DNA of 64,000 bases, from NCBI RefSeq assembly GCF_022201045.2, contig NC_068556.1, forward strand, positions 5,248,001-5,312,000, read 5' to 3'. Source of the stretch: Citrus sinensis. Its lineage: Eukaryota > Streptophyta > Magnoliopsida > Sapindales > Rutaceae. Shown one piece after another: positions 20,724 to 33,700 of this stretch. Position 1 is the stretch's first letter; every line of letters starts with the position of its first letter. A program made the position numbers and the translations under genes. The notes below the pieces were generated by a model that was given only the letters and a program-made list of their open reading frames with translations, was not told the origin of the DNA and ran no database searches.

Positions 20724-23700
20724 CGGCGGTTTTGATTGGAGGTTTGAGAAAGCTATTCTGTAAAAAATCCAAAAAAGCGGTTTTCCGATGACACTCCATG
20801 TGAGTGAGAGAGAGAGAGAGAGAGCAGATTTTATTGTGAAAGACGAGGGCTAGTGAGAGAGGGTTTTGTATTGTGCATTAGGTACCCGAGGGTAAGGCGC
20901 CCAAAAGGTGAAAGATAAAGCTCTGTGAAAAACAGAACCAGTCGACCAGGCATCAGTGAAAACGTTTTTTCGTTTTTCTTAATTTTTTATTTTGTTGTTT
21001 TATGAAATAATTTCATTTCTTTTTTTTTTTCTTTTCCGTTCACTGAACCCACGCTTCAAGCGCGTGTCACTTTGTTGATTTTGATGTACAGCTACCCGCA
21101 TGTGAGAGCGTTGGTCACTGCCACTTACGTTAGAGGAGCGTGGGATTGGCGAATGGCGATTGTTAGATAGATTTTGTAGGAGTGAATCGGCCAAAGCCAA
21201 GCTCCGAAAGGCAAGTGTGATGTATGTAAAGATCACACGGTCTAAATTTTCCTGATCTATGTAGTGTTTCACTCTCAGGTAGTTGATGGTTCTTAACCGT
21301 TTGATGGATGTAAAATTTCGGACTGGACGCAGATTTATTACAGTTGCAAATTTATGGGTTTGACTGGTAAAAGTAAAAGTTTTAGTTAAGCAAATTTAGG
21401 GGTGCTGTTGATGAGAGAGTGATGACACATGGCAAATAGTAGAATGCTGGCGCTGCCAAAGCTTAGCTGGAGAATGTGTCACTGAACCGAATTGGCAAGC
21501 CAAGTGGAGCCTTGGAGGGACAAACATTGGTGTTATAAAATGATTGACACTTGTTTTTATTCAAAACTTTGTATTATATAGTCTACTTTATGCTTAATTT
21601 TATTTATATTCTGATGTTCTATAGTTTGTTTTAATTCTATTTTATGGAAAGCAAAGTTTTATACTAGGCTTAATATGAGTACTACATTCAATTATTGACC
21701 AAAGATTGGCCGGCATCTAGCATATCGAACCCAGTCTAAACTGAATTATTATTTATCACTAGAAGAATTTTCTACTTATTCTACGATGATGCTTCCATGT
21801 GGGAGGAATTATTTTTGTAGATAAAAAAAAAAAAATTCCTGTTATTGATTGATTTTTTCAATTGGAGATTATACAAGTGAAGATGATCTGTTTTATTACA
21901 AACCCTTCAAAGCGAAGCTCTAGGAAAGCACAAAATGATCAACTTTAACCACCGGAGCTAGTCCCCACGCAATGATTCATCAGACACAAGTTTAACAAGG
22001 AAACCGTGTGATCATGCTTGTCCATTAACAACCACATTACTACCAAATTGTGTGTTTGCTTCTTTATGATTTGGAATCAATCAATCTACTCTGCATTGCA
22101 TTAGGATTTCACTTCAGAAAAAGATTTACTTTACAAACAAAACCCATTTTAAGTTTTTCTCCATTGCTAGAATGAATGATTGAATGGCTTTAAACTATCT
22201 TTAGTAAAGGGCGGTTCATATACAGGACAATGCTAGAGCTAGAGAGAATTCAAGAACCATACCTATTTCAGAAAAAATAAGGAAAGGAATTCAGTTGACT
22301 CATGAGTCATGAGCTGACTGCCCACTATGTTCATACTTTGGGTTGTGGCAGTCATTAGTGGTTGGATTAAGCTTTAGCAAATAATTGAACAGTGTTCAAA
22401 TTTACTGCCAATATGTACGACAACAATGACAAAAAAAAAAAAAAGTTGAAGGCTAGGTTCTCACATTTATAATCTTAACTCTTTCAAGCACATCAAAAAA
22501 GATGTGCAAATAGGAACATGATCTCCACTCTACATTATGAATTCAGTCAGATGGAGAGAGAGACAATAATAACAGTTTCGAGCAAACAAATAGATCACAA
22601 TTAAAACATTAGGTCACAATTATTGTGCAAGTTTGCTTTGACAAAAGGTGGTCCATATGGACCAATTATGATGAGCACATCTAAAAAGATCTAATAGCTT
22701 ATAAAGCATTGACCCATATGGTCCCGAATTGAGTCCCCGGTGCTCATCAATTTCTATCTTTTAATGTGCACAAAAGCATCACTGTATCTACCACAGGCAG
22801 CAAGACTGACTTTCACTTGCCGACCAAACTTTTCGTCCCAGGAGTAGAGTAGGCACTAGCCAGAGACGGAGATCTGCTGCTTTTATTTTGTTGGGTCAAT
22901 CAATGAACTGAGTCCACAACTCAAGATGCGTTTAGCTTAATCTTGAGAATTTGGGCCCTAAATCTTTTCCAAACCATTTTACCGTTGGAAGACACTGCAA
23001 AAACTCCCATCATTTTCCATTGGACAAAAAGGGCAATGCATGAATAAAATACGATAGTGGCTACGGCGAAGTTATTCCACCGCAGAGTATTGATGATAAC
23101 CGTTAGATTATACTAGTAAGTACAGATTTGATATTTATATCTATGACCATATGGTTATCATCGGCACTCCATCGTAGAACAGTTGAATGAACTCAAAAAA
23201 TAAATATGACTACAAAGTCTAAAACTAAAGAAGGCTTACAATTACAAAGAAGATCAAATTAATTAACTATTGACTTGAGTTGCCGCAGGTCCCAGTAAGG
23301 TTTCAAATAGTTTGAAGGCGCCGATCAAGTTTCCAATGAAAGTGGGCATGGTGGCTACTGCTTTCTTCTTGTCACTCATAATAGACAAGTTACAAACAAA
23401 CCTCGTACAACTTGTCAAGTCCAATTTCCAAAATTCTCGACAAAACCCATTGGCTGTAAATGCCAATCACCTGCATCCAAAGTGAAAATAGTAACAAGTA
23501 ACAGCGCCGTTGGCCTTCTATTCCAACGGTGGGCTGCTGTCCTCAACACTCTTTTTTGCCCCCTCAAATTTTAGAGTAGGAATAGAATATTTCTCCATAC
23601 ATATTTTTAGTTAAGATAGATTTTCTACTCGTACTTAATAGACTGGAGCTCCATTGTAAATGTGTAATACATGTAGATTTTTTTTAAATAATAAAAAAAA

Positions 23701-26470
23701 TCTATAAGAGGAGTCTTTTGAGAAAATACTTTTTAAAATAGAAGAACACAGCCAGAAAAATAAAGCCTGACAATTCATGGCACAAATTCGAGAGACCGTA
23801 AGTGAAGCCTTTACTATCATCAACCACAGAAATGAAGCCCTCCAACTTTGCCTTATCCAGCAGGAGGCTTAGAACAAAAGTGGTGAGATACTTTTTAATA
23901 TCTATGGGGTCAAGACTCAAGGGAGCCAAATTTCACTTGAAATATTAAATCAAGGCAAAAGGGTTACCAAAAGAGCACCATTTTGAGTCCTCTTGTTGAC
24001 TCACTAACCCCTCTCTCTATTAAATAATTTGGTAAAGGTGAACACCTGGAATGAATATTTCTCTAATATTTTTATAGGAATAAAAATTTGAGCGGTGTTA
24101 CATTAATTATAATTTAGGTGTTATATCAATAAACTTGTATAATTATAAAATAAAAAGGAAAAAAAATTGCTAATTTTCTTTTTTGTTTTTATTTTAACTT
24201 CTAGAAAGAAATTAATTTTTGAACTGATGAAAGGGAATTTCAATGTAAATGATCAATAATTGAAGGAAAGAGACAGCACGTTGTATTAAAAGAAGAGAGG
24301 CAAGCAATAGAGCTTTTTCAAAAGCTGATCAAGTTTCCATACGAAAAACGTTCACTTGCTCTGCTGGAGATTAAAATTTGAAACAATCAAATAATTTAAG
24401 GGGCTAGCTAGCAACTGGAGTTGCCGCCTGGAGGCTAGGGCAGCCATGCATATTTTTGGCACAATCAAAAAGTCAATGTTGCTCATTGACTTCTAATTTT
24501 ATGGCCAAGCCACCAAGAGCACACCCTCTGCATTTCTTATATAAATTCTCCTTAATTTTTTAAATTGTCGAAATAATTAAAAAAAATTAATTCTTTTATT
24601 TTGAATGAAAATTTAATCAAGCACTTAAATAAATTATTCTTTTAATAATTTAACCTAATTTCATAATTTATATTTATATTTTAAATTTCCATTAATTTTT
24701 TTTAGAAACTCGAATGAATTTAAAATTATAGAGATAGAAATGATGTAATAATGAATTTAAAATAATTCAAGATTTTAGGATTTATTATATTTTATAAATA
24801 AAGTTTTAAAATAAATATTATTTTTTGATGAAATTTATTAACAAAATAATTGATTTTAATTTGTAGATTAGCATTTTTTAAATTAAACTGGAATGTTTTG
24901 GAGAATAAAATCCAAAAGCAGTGTCATAAGGATTTTTTGAGGATTTCCACTCTTAAGACCAAGTGTTTTGGTGGTGACACCTTCTGTTCTGTTGGTTCAT
25001 TTAGCATCAATCCTCATCCGGCTGTTTAGCCCGTAGCTCCAAAGCAAGCAAGGCCTTTGTCCGGTCTACTCATTCGGATTCTGCACTTCGTTTGGTTAAA
25101 AGCCCAGCCCATCAGAGATTTATTCTACCCATTATTAGTTTTTTTTTTAAGTTTTGGAAAAAAGAGCTTGATAAATTAAAGGATGAAATTATTATAATTG
25201 AAATTTTTAAAAAATTGTTATTTGCTGATCCTCTGCAATTGATGAATATTCAAAATTTTACTTAAGATGGATGATAATTTGTGTCAAGGTTTTAAGTCAA
25301 TTATTCAAGTTAAACTAGCTTTAATTAGAGACTTTTAGAGTAATACTAATCATCTCAAGAATTTATTAAAAATATGTAAATAAATAAGTGCATCTCGTAT
25401 AATGTTGATAATTGGACTTCCGAATAAGGAAGACTTCCTGCCAGCCATCTATTAATGTTAAAACTTGTCCTTAATTTTATTGTTAGGCTTATGCTTAGCA
25501 ACTTAAACTTAGGTCAAGCAATTTCTCTAATAAGCTAAGGTTTCATGTTTAAACTTACGTGCTCACTTTGTGCCAATTAAAATTGGATCATATGTCACAT
25601 AAGGGCCAATTAAAATTATCTTTTACGGTCATTAGATTCTTACTTGGTTTGAGTAATCTACATATGTGTATAAAGTTGGGATTAAAAGAGTTGATGTGAC
25701 AACACTATTCCTCGTCTTTTTATATTCTCTGTTATTTAATATACTGGCTGAGATTAAAAAATAATTATATTACAAAAGATAAAAAATAATTAAAACTATT
25801 ACAGCACTCATGTTGTTGTACATGTCTCTTCCTCTTTATATTTAAATTCAATAATATGTAACTATTAATAATAATTAATTATAAGCTTTGAAACATTCAT
25901 TTATTTATTATGCTAGCAATTTCATTAATTAAAACTATTACAACACTCACGTTATTATACATGTCTCTTCCTCTTTCTATTTAAATAAATTCAAGAATAT
26001 GTAACCATTAATAATAATTAATTATAAGTCCTAAAACATTCATTTGTTTTATTATACCAGCAATTAAATTTTTGTGGCTTAAAATACATCAACTAATTAA
26101 TATAAGAAGGAATGTTCATTCATCTTCTCTCAACAATACTACTACCAAGACCTAATTTTAATGTCTTAATCTCATATTTTATTATGTAACCTTTTGTTTA
26201 GTGCCTTTTGGCTTCTTCAAACCCTCTAAACACTAAGTATTTAAGATTTGTTATATTTGGGTTTTTTTAATTATTGAACCAACATCCTCTTTAGAAAGAT
26301 TCTTGTGTTTTGATTGTTTGACTTGTTTAAATTTTTAGTATTGTGTGCTTCATGGAGTACTCTTTTCTTCATGAGTTGAACAATGATGGAGATAGTTAGA
26401 TCATAAGGGTTAGACTTTTTTTTTCCCAACTGTTTTACACTTAATGTAGTATGTTTTCTTTTTTTTATAG
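20724..26470. other. Intergenic AT-rich DNA, no intact gene
   Basis: The first part is presumably the kinase promoter. A minus-strand open stretch at 23263-23466, whose alternative frame reads VIGIYSQWVLSRILEIG before a stop, and another at 23702-23929 look faintly protein-like, but I recognise no family and see no consistent gene model. The rest is AT-rich, with poly(A/T) runs and one local duplication listed separately. Confidence 0.5.
25792..26066. repeat. Tandem duplication, about 139 bp, two copies
   Basis: Copies start aaaactatta at 25792 and 25931 and share blocks such as acatgtctcttcctcttt and aataataattaattataag, with scattered substitutions and small indels. Noncoding; an older local duplication. 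Confidence 0.8.
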
Positions 26471-26950
26471 GAAAATCTAATGCATGCAATAATGAGGAAA
26501 AATTTAGTGACAAGGTTTAGGCACATATTGAGTAAGGGTTCTTTGTACAGTGTCAAGAATTTGAAAGTTGTTTCAACTACAGGCGAGTACAGACCACTTT
26601 CAAATCAGTATAAGATTATTTTATTGGTTATAACTTCACTTAAGAGGTTAGAAGAAAGAATTGTTAAGATTCCGATCAATAGATTCCAATTCGTATCTCT
26701 GAATTTAATTGATTTACGTGTGAATGATAACACAATCCTCTCAAGTATTTATTTTAATTATTAATGTTTGTTAATCTTTAAATGTATATTAGAAATTATT
26801 GATCTTTGTGTTTTAACATGTTTATATTATTTTTCCATGATATTACAGATGTTGTCGGAAGTTTATGTAGTGTGTGTGATATTGAGATCGTTGGAGTTGG
26901 TTGAAAAAAAGAAATATATAAGTTATAACAAATTAGTTTATGAGGTATGA
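26471..26950 (+). pseudogene. Fragment of an RPA70-like / DUF223 OB-fold gene
   Basis: An exon-like stretch follows ttttttatag at 26471 and runs to a tcaa/gtattt donor at about 26744. Its translation, with segments MHAIMRKNLVTRFRHILSKG and STTGEYRPLSNQYKI, has the pattern of the second OB-fold of plant RPA1-like (DUF223) proteins. A second exon after tattacag (26849) continues in phase with NVVGSLCSVCDIEIVGVG, then meets a TGA at 26902-26904. The 104-bp intron shows that this is a DNA-level copy, not a processed retrocopy. Upstream and downstream parts are missing and a 75-bp duplication disrupts the 3' side. RPA-like genes are often multiplied in plant genomes and sometimes carried by Helitrons; no Helitron ends were identified. 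Confidence 0.6.
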
Positions 26951-27020
26951 GTGATATTGAGATCGTTGGAACTAGTTAAAAAAAAGAGATATAAAAATTC
27001 TAACAAATTAGTAAGTTGAA
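26878..27020. repeat. 75-bp tandem duplication in the RPA-like remnant
   Basis: The block starting gatattgagatcgttgga at 26878 recurs at 26953, followed in both copies by an a-rich stretch and taacaaattagt. It duplicates the end of the second pseudo-exon. Confidence 0.8.
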
Positions 27021-27851
27021 TATAATTAAGAAAACTATAACTATATATATTTTTAGTTATTGTTTTATCATAAGAATTGATCGACAGTTTGACTTCACTA
27101 ATCTTATTAGTTATTACGTAATTTTTAATTTTCTTTTTCAATGAATATATCCAATATGTGCTGAAGAAAAACAATTAAAAATACAATAAAAAAGGTTATA
27201 GCCCTTAGAGATTATTCAACGTATTCACAAGAAAATTTAATTAGAAAATATGTTATAGGCAGCTCAAGCATCTTCTTACAAACGCATTAGAATAAACAAC
27301 AGTACTTGCGGGTTAAAATAATTAATGTAAAAGAAAAAATTAATGAAATCACTCTAAATCCAATTGGAACTTAAAATGAACAACCTCAATTCCTTAAATT
27401 ATTGCCTAAATATTTGTTCTAATTCTTAAGATTTTTTTTTTCTTTTCCTCACACCTTACCTCTTCATAAACACAAATAAAAAAGTCAAGTGGTAATATTC
27501 ATATTGAAACAGGGAATAAAAATATTAGTGATTTGGAATAAAAAAAGTAACCAACTGTATAATAATGTAATTCGAGACTTTCAAATTTAATGATAATACG
27601 ATATCCTTATAATGAGTTTTTCTCTTTACATTATTAACTTTTGTTAATTTGTATGGATAGCTCGGCGACAACAAATATTACTTTATGGGAAAAGTTGGAG
27701 AAGATACTTATAGAAATAAATTTTTTTTAAAGCTGCGCGAAACGCGATTCTATTTTCTAGTTTAATATATACAAGTGAATTATTTCGAGTGCTTAAATGA
27801 GAGAAACAGTAATAGAGACGGATAACAAGAAGCAATTAAAGAAGGTCTTTA

Positions 27852-29289
27852 TGGTGCGTTTACTTTATGTGAATGAGAATGAGGTGGAATAAGAATAAGA
27901 ATGAGCTGGGATGAGAATGTAATTTCAATATTTACTTGGCAAAAATAAATGGGAATGTGAATATATTGGAATGCTATTGATGTGTTTACTTGACAAAATA
28001 AATAGGAATGAGAAATGAGAATAAGAATCAATTTACCAAAATATCCATAGTATTAATAATTAATAAAAATAATTAATTTATCATTATTAACAATATTATC
28101 ATTATTGTTTTTGTTGTTGTTATTATTATTATTATTAATAAAAAAATAATATTAAAAATAATTAATAATAACTAAAATAATATTAATAATATATTATTAT
28201 TATTAAATTTTATTAACTTTATTATTTTAGTTATTATTAATTATTGTTAAGATTATTTTTATTAATATTATCATTATTAACATTTATTATTATTATTATT
28301 AAATTTTATTAACTTTTTTTATTTTAGTTATTATTAATTATTGTTATTATTATTTTTATTAATATTATCATTATTAACATTTATTATTATTATTATTATT
28401 AAATTTTATTAACTTTATTATTTTAGTTATTGTTAATTACTGTTAATATTATTTTTATTAATATTATCATTATTAAAATTTATTATTATTATTATTAACT
28501 TTATTATTTTAGTTACTATTAATTATTGTTAATATTATTTTTATTAATATTATCATTATTAACATTTATTATTATTATTAACTTTATTATTTTATTTATT
28601 ATTAATTATTGTTATTACTATTTTTATTAATATTATCATTATTAACATTTATTATTATTATTAAAATTAAATTTTAATAACTTTATTATTTTAGTTGTTA
28701 TTAATTATTGTTATTATTATTTTTAATAATAATGATGATAATATTAATAAAAATAATAATAACAATAATTAATAATAACTAAAATATTAAATTTAATAAA
28801 ATTTAATAATAAAAAAATTAATAATAATAATAACAAGAATAAGGATAATATTGTTAATAATGATAAATTAATTATTTTTATTAATTATTATTTTATCATT
28901 ATTTTTATTGTTAATAATGATAATATTAATGAAAATAATAATAATAATTAACAATAACTAAAATAATAAAGTTAATAAAATTTAATAATAATAATAATAA
29001 TTATTATTATTATTATTAATGACATTTAAAATAATAAAATTATTTGTGATTTGAACAAGGGTAATTTCGGAAATATAAAAAAATTAGAAGGATAGAAAAG
29101 TAAATTTATGTTTCATTCTTATTCTCACATTTTCATTCCCAACCCCCCATGGGAATAAGATTCCCATTCCTTATTCCTTATTCCTAAATTGTGTGGGACC
29201 CACACATTTTATTCTCATTCACAAATTATATTTTGCCAAGTAAACATAGGTTTCATTCACATTCTCCAAACCCACAAGTAAACACACGA
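27852..29289. mobile_element. Fold-back non-autonomous DNA transposon, PIF/Harbinger-like
   Basis: The ends are imperfect inverted repeats (left TGGTGCGTTTACTT; right end in reverse complement TCGTGTGTTTACTT), flanked on both sides by TTA (27849-27851 and 29290-29292), the target duplication typical of PIF/Harbinger. Inside each arm the motif ttgcc/ttggcaa-agtaaac recurs with gaatgagaat-type repeats. The interior is almost pure A/T with ATT-type repeats and long inverted repeats. There is no coding capacity. Superfamily assignment rests on the 3-bp TTA duplication and is an inference. Confidence 0.68.
28054..28890. repeat. Perfect 47-bp inverted repeat with AT-rich repeated loop
   Basis: Bases 28054-28100 are the exact reverse complement of 28844-28890. 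The 743-bp loop holds a run of roughly 80-100-bp AT-only units, each with a ttattttagttattattaa-like core (near 28227, 28320, 28421, 28506, 28588 and 28690). The whole is able to fold into a long hairpin. Confidence 0.8.
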
Positions 29290-29292
29290 TTA

Positions 29293-30754
29293 ATGAAATA
29301 AATTTAAGAAATTAAAAATGAAAAGGTATTGACATTTTGCGCTTTTAGTTTGGTCGTAGCACCCTGAGCCCTACGGTTTTAGCCACTTTACTATAAAAAA
29401 AAAAAAGAAAAAAATATCAATTTCTTTAAGGGAATTTTCCTCCATATTGTTAAAAATTTTAATTTATTATTATTATTATTTTATTGCTTGGATGTCAAAA
29501 TTATCGAACGTCACTATTTATAAGGTTATAAGCATAACAAAAATGCTAAACTTACAAGAAAAAAAAAATTCATAATGAAAATCCTAAATAAAATGAAAAG
29601 TTAGTACAACTGTGAAAACAAAAATACTAATTCTAATCCAAAAATATTTTTGCTGGCAAATTCTAATCTTAATTCTAATTCTAATTCCAATTGAGTTTTA
29701 TATTTGCAAAGATATTTTTTTATGGGTATAATTTTAATTTATCTCTACTTAAAATGACAATCCTCAATTTACTCCCTAGAGTGTGAAAACATTTATAATT
29801 CATTTATCCCCTTTATTGTTAAGAAAAGGATATATCCATGATTATTCTTTATAAATTGATTATCTTCAAATTACTCCTCTTATTTTAAAAACATCAAGTT
29901 ACTCTTTTTTTTTTTTAAAAAGAAAATAAATAGGTGTGGACAATGACTTAATGATTTTTTTCGTCTTTCTTAATAAAAATAGGAATAAATTGAGATTTTT
30001 AAATGTGAGAAAAGTGATTTGAAAATAGTTAATTCTAATCCACAATTGACCTAAAAAATTAGTAGAAAACTATTTACACATGCGCCCCTATACGACCCTC
30101 ATATTTTGAATGAAAATAAAAAGTAAATTGAAGTTTTAACACGTCTCAAGATAAGTTGAACTATTTTCTTTTCAGCTTAAAGCTGAAATAAAGTTTGTCA
30201 ATTTTTATTAATTCACGCACTAATTATAAAATCAGGATAAAAATGAAGATGGGTGGGTGAAATTTAACAAATTATTTTTTTTTAGTGCGAAAATATGGAA
30301 AATAGAAAATCAACTCAAATTATAAAAATCAATTAATAAATTACACACGAACTTTGACTGGGGGCTTGTTGGGATCATGATTCATGATCATTTTAACGGT
30401 GGACACTTCGTTGGTCATCACATCCTCGATATCGTTTTCTGTTTGACAGTCGCTTTGCGTCTCAGAAGACATTGGAGCTCACTCGCTTAAAGCACAAACG
30501 ACAAAACGACAGTAGACGAGTGAGAGTTGTTTTGAATGAAATAGCCATAAGCCATATCCGTTACCTGGGTGGATGAACCTTACGTTGGTTTGTGTGGCTC
30601 ATCGGTTTCCACGACCCACAAAACATCCAAACAAAAATCACAAACCCTGTCACCTTGGAGCCAACTTGTTACATCTTCAATATCTTCTTCTTCATTTTTG
30701 TCCCATATTTCCCAGTTTTGGCCTAGTGAATCGTTCTACTTACAACCGTTCTCA
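29293..30754. other. Intergenic DNA and BASS2 promoter region
   Basis: AT-rich, with several A/T runs. From about 30360 the base composition becomes more balanced, and this probably includes the promoter and 5' UTR of the downstream gene. No other gene is seen. Confidence 0.5.
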
Positions 30755-33700
30755 ATGGCGTCCATGACTTCTAGATTTGTTGCTAAAAATTGTACCAATT
30801 TACATGCTTCTGAGGCTAGTTTTAGACCAACAGGTTCTTCGATTTTGGTCGGAGTGGCGCAAGCTCATCTGGGTATGTTTGATTTCTGCTTGTTTCCGTT
30901 TTTGGCTTTCTGGGGTAGTTTTTGTTTGCTCATTACTTCATGAGTTCTTGTTCTTGTTTTTGTTTGTTTGTTCGTTTCTTTTTTTCCATCTTTCTTTGCC
31001 TCGTTGCTAAGACTCTTGAGTGTTTACTTTTAAGTTTACGTCAGTTTTAACTTCTATTTTCTGTTCATTTTAATGCTCAGATCTAAGAGGTGGATTATCA
31101 GCGATTGATCATGGAAAAAGTTTGGCAATCGAAAGCAAGCCCCAAAATCACATTGTTGCTCTCGCAGCTCCCTACTCAATCATTCAAAATTCAAGGTATC
31201 TCTTTTAGACCAAGTGATTTATTATAGTATTTGTTAGTTTAAAAATGAGTATTTGTTTGCCAAGGTGTTTAAGCATTCATTTGCTATTGAAGTCACATGC
31301 CTGATCAATGTCATCATGCCAAGTGGCAACAGTGAGCTCTAGTTGGTGATCATTAAGAAATTATAGTCCATTTCAGCAAAAGATGCTATAACTTGCATGT
31401 TGTTATCTTTCAGTACAGTAGGAGAGTAAAAGAGTAGCCTTCATCCTAGAATTCTACCCTTAATTAGATAAGGGGTAGATCCCTTCCTTTTTTTTTTTTT
31501 AATATGGTTTCTATCCAGATAACCAGTTTGGCTGTCAGTTAAAGTAGCTTAGTCATAGTCTAACCATGTTGTACCCCTCTGGTGTGAAGTACATGACAGT
31601 GATGCTACTAGACCTCAATTTAAATCAAACATTAATTTTTGGGTTCCTTTTTTCAGGCATTGCTATTTTTATTTATATTCTTAAAATTCATTGTCTTTTG
31701 CTGTATAATCATGCATCTGTACTCCAGTACACACAACAATAATGATGTAATTTCTATATTTAGGTGCTCCCAAGTTTTGTGCAAGGCAGCAGCAAATGTA
31801 TCTGGAGATGTTCCAAGTAAATCTCCTGGTGGAATGAGCCAGTACGAGCAAATAATTGAAATTTTGACAACACTTTTTCCTGTGTGGGTATGTCTTTCAT
31901 TTTGTTAGTAGTACTTGATGGATTTCCAGCTCATAGTCCAAATGAAACATTAGTTTTTGCGTAATCGCTGTTACCTTTTTATGGACAGGTCATACTGGGC
32001 ACCATTATTGGCATCTATAAGCCGAGTGCGGTAAATTGATTATCTCTTTGTTGTTTCTTTGTTTAGTTGCGAATAAACCACTGTTTAACAAGCTGGTTAT
32101 TGAGTTTTTCCTACAGGTAACATGGTTGGAGACAGACCTTTTCACTATTGGCTTGGGTTTTCTTATGCTTTCAATGGGATTGACTCTGACCTTTGAAGAT
32201 TTCAGAAGATGTTTGCGGAATCCATGGACTGTAAGCGGCAATCTGTTTGAATAGTAATTACTAGCCTTTTTCTAAAATCGAGAGCTAGACAGTGTCAGTT
32301 TATTTGTTTTCATGATTGATACTGCCTAGAATTATTTTTGCAGGTCGGTATTGGATTTCTTGCTCAATATTTGATCAAACCTATGTTAGGCTTTGTAATT
32401 GCAATGGTATGTTTGCTTCAATGTCCTAAGCATGAATGTCTCATTTCATATTCATTGATTTCTTCTTATTCCAATGATATATTGTAATTCTTGTTGAAAT
32501 CATAGTCACTAACATATATATCTTTCATTTTCAGACACTAAAACTTTCCGCACCCCTTGCTACTGGTCTTATTTTGGTCTCATGCTGTCCTGGTGGTCAG
32601 GCTTCAAATGTTGCTACCTATATATCTAAAGGAAATGTAGCACTTTCTGTTCTTATGACAACGTATGCTTCAGTTACTTTCGTGCTTTAAAATCCTTTTT
32701 TTGGGTTGATAGTCTCTGGATGATTTCTCTGCTGTTCAATGTTAAGTGCTTTGGTGTCATTTGATAGTTCAGAGCCACTTGTTGTATCTTTTAGGCATTA
32801 ATCAGGTGGAAAATCTTAATTGGTGCATTTAACCCTTCTAGTTTTTATCTTTCCCCCACAAAAGATAAGCAAAAAGACACTTTTGACATGTAAATTGCAA
32901 GCGTGTACTCTGTACATAAAAACTGATATATTTGCCAAGCCTTGATGCGCATTGATCAGCCATAATGTTTGAGGAAAAATGGGAAAATGTCTTTTTTTTA
33001 AAATCTCTAAATCCATTGAGTTTATTGTTTTCTCTTGATTTATATTTAAAACTAAGCTTTAGTTGTGCAATTATTTGTGCATCCGGCAATTCTTTGAAGT
33101 ATTGGTGACGAGGAAACTGATATGTGTTTGTGCATTCATTCACTGACAATGAAAGAGTGACAAGAGGATATTCATTTGGATGAATTTCAGGTGTTGGAGT
33201 TTGGATAGAACCTGATTTTGTGGATTTAAAGGCAAGTAAAACTCAGGTCATAACAGTTGTCCTGACATCAGATGGGTACATTGGGAAATCTAACATGTGC
33301 CATTTGTGTGCAGCAAGTAGTCAAGTAATCACATCACTTTTGTTTCCAAAATTATGACTTTATCAACTTTAACGAGGAAAATAAATTCTTTTCTTTTTGC
33401 TTTTGAGGATGAAATTGAAATTCAAGGTTGAGAGGGAGTTTATCTCTATTCTCTTTATTAAAATGCAAGAGGATGCAGAATCTGAACTGTTAGTAAATTC
33501 GGGATCTGGTTGTGAAATTTCCATATTTTGGTCCAACTTGAGCTCAAACCTATGGTGGTCATCTGACTTTCATTGATTTGTTTACCCAGTAAAAGTGGTT
33601 ATAGCTTCTCTGAAATTTTCTTAGTAGGCATATGCATCGTTTTCATTCTTAGCTCCAGTGGTGTTTTGTAGATTATTGAGAGTTTATAAATCTAAAGTTT

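Noticed and set aside
23263..23929. Minus-strand protein-like stretches
   Set aside because: Short, in different frames, no recognised family, and no consistent set of splice sites.
30569..30754. N-terminal extension of the BASS2-like protein
   Set aside because: The frame is open but there is no in-frame ATG before 30755. The extension would not look like a better transit peptide.
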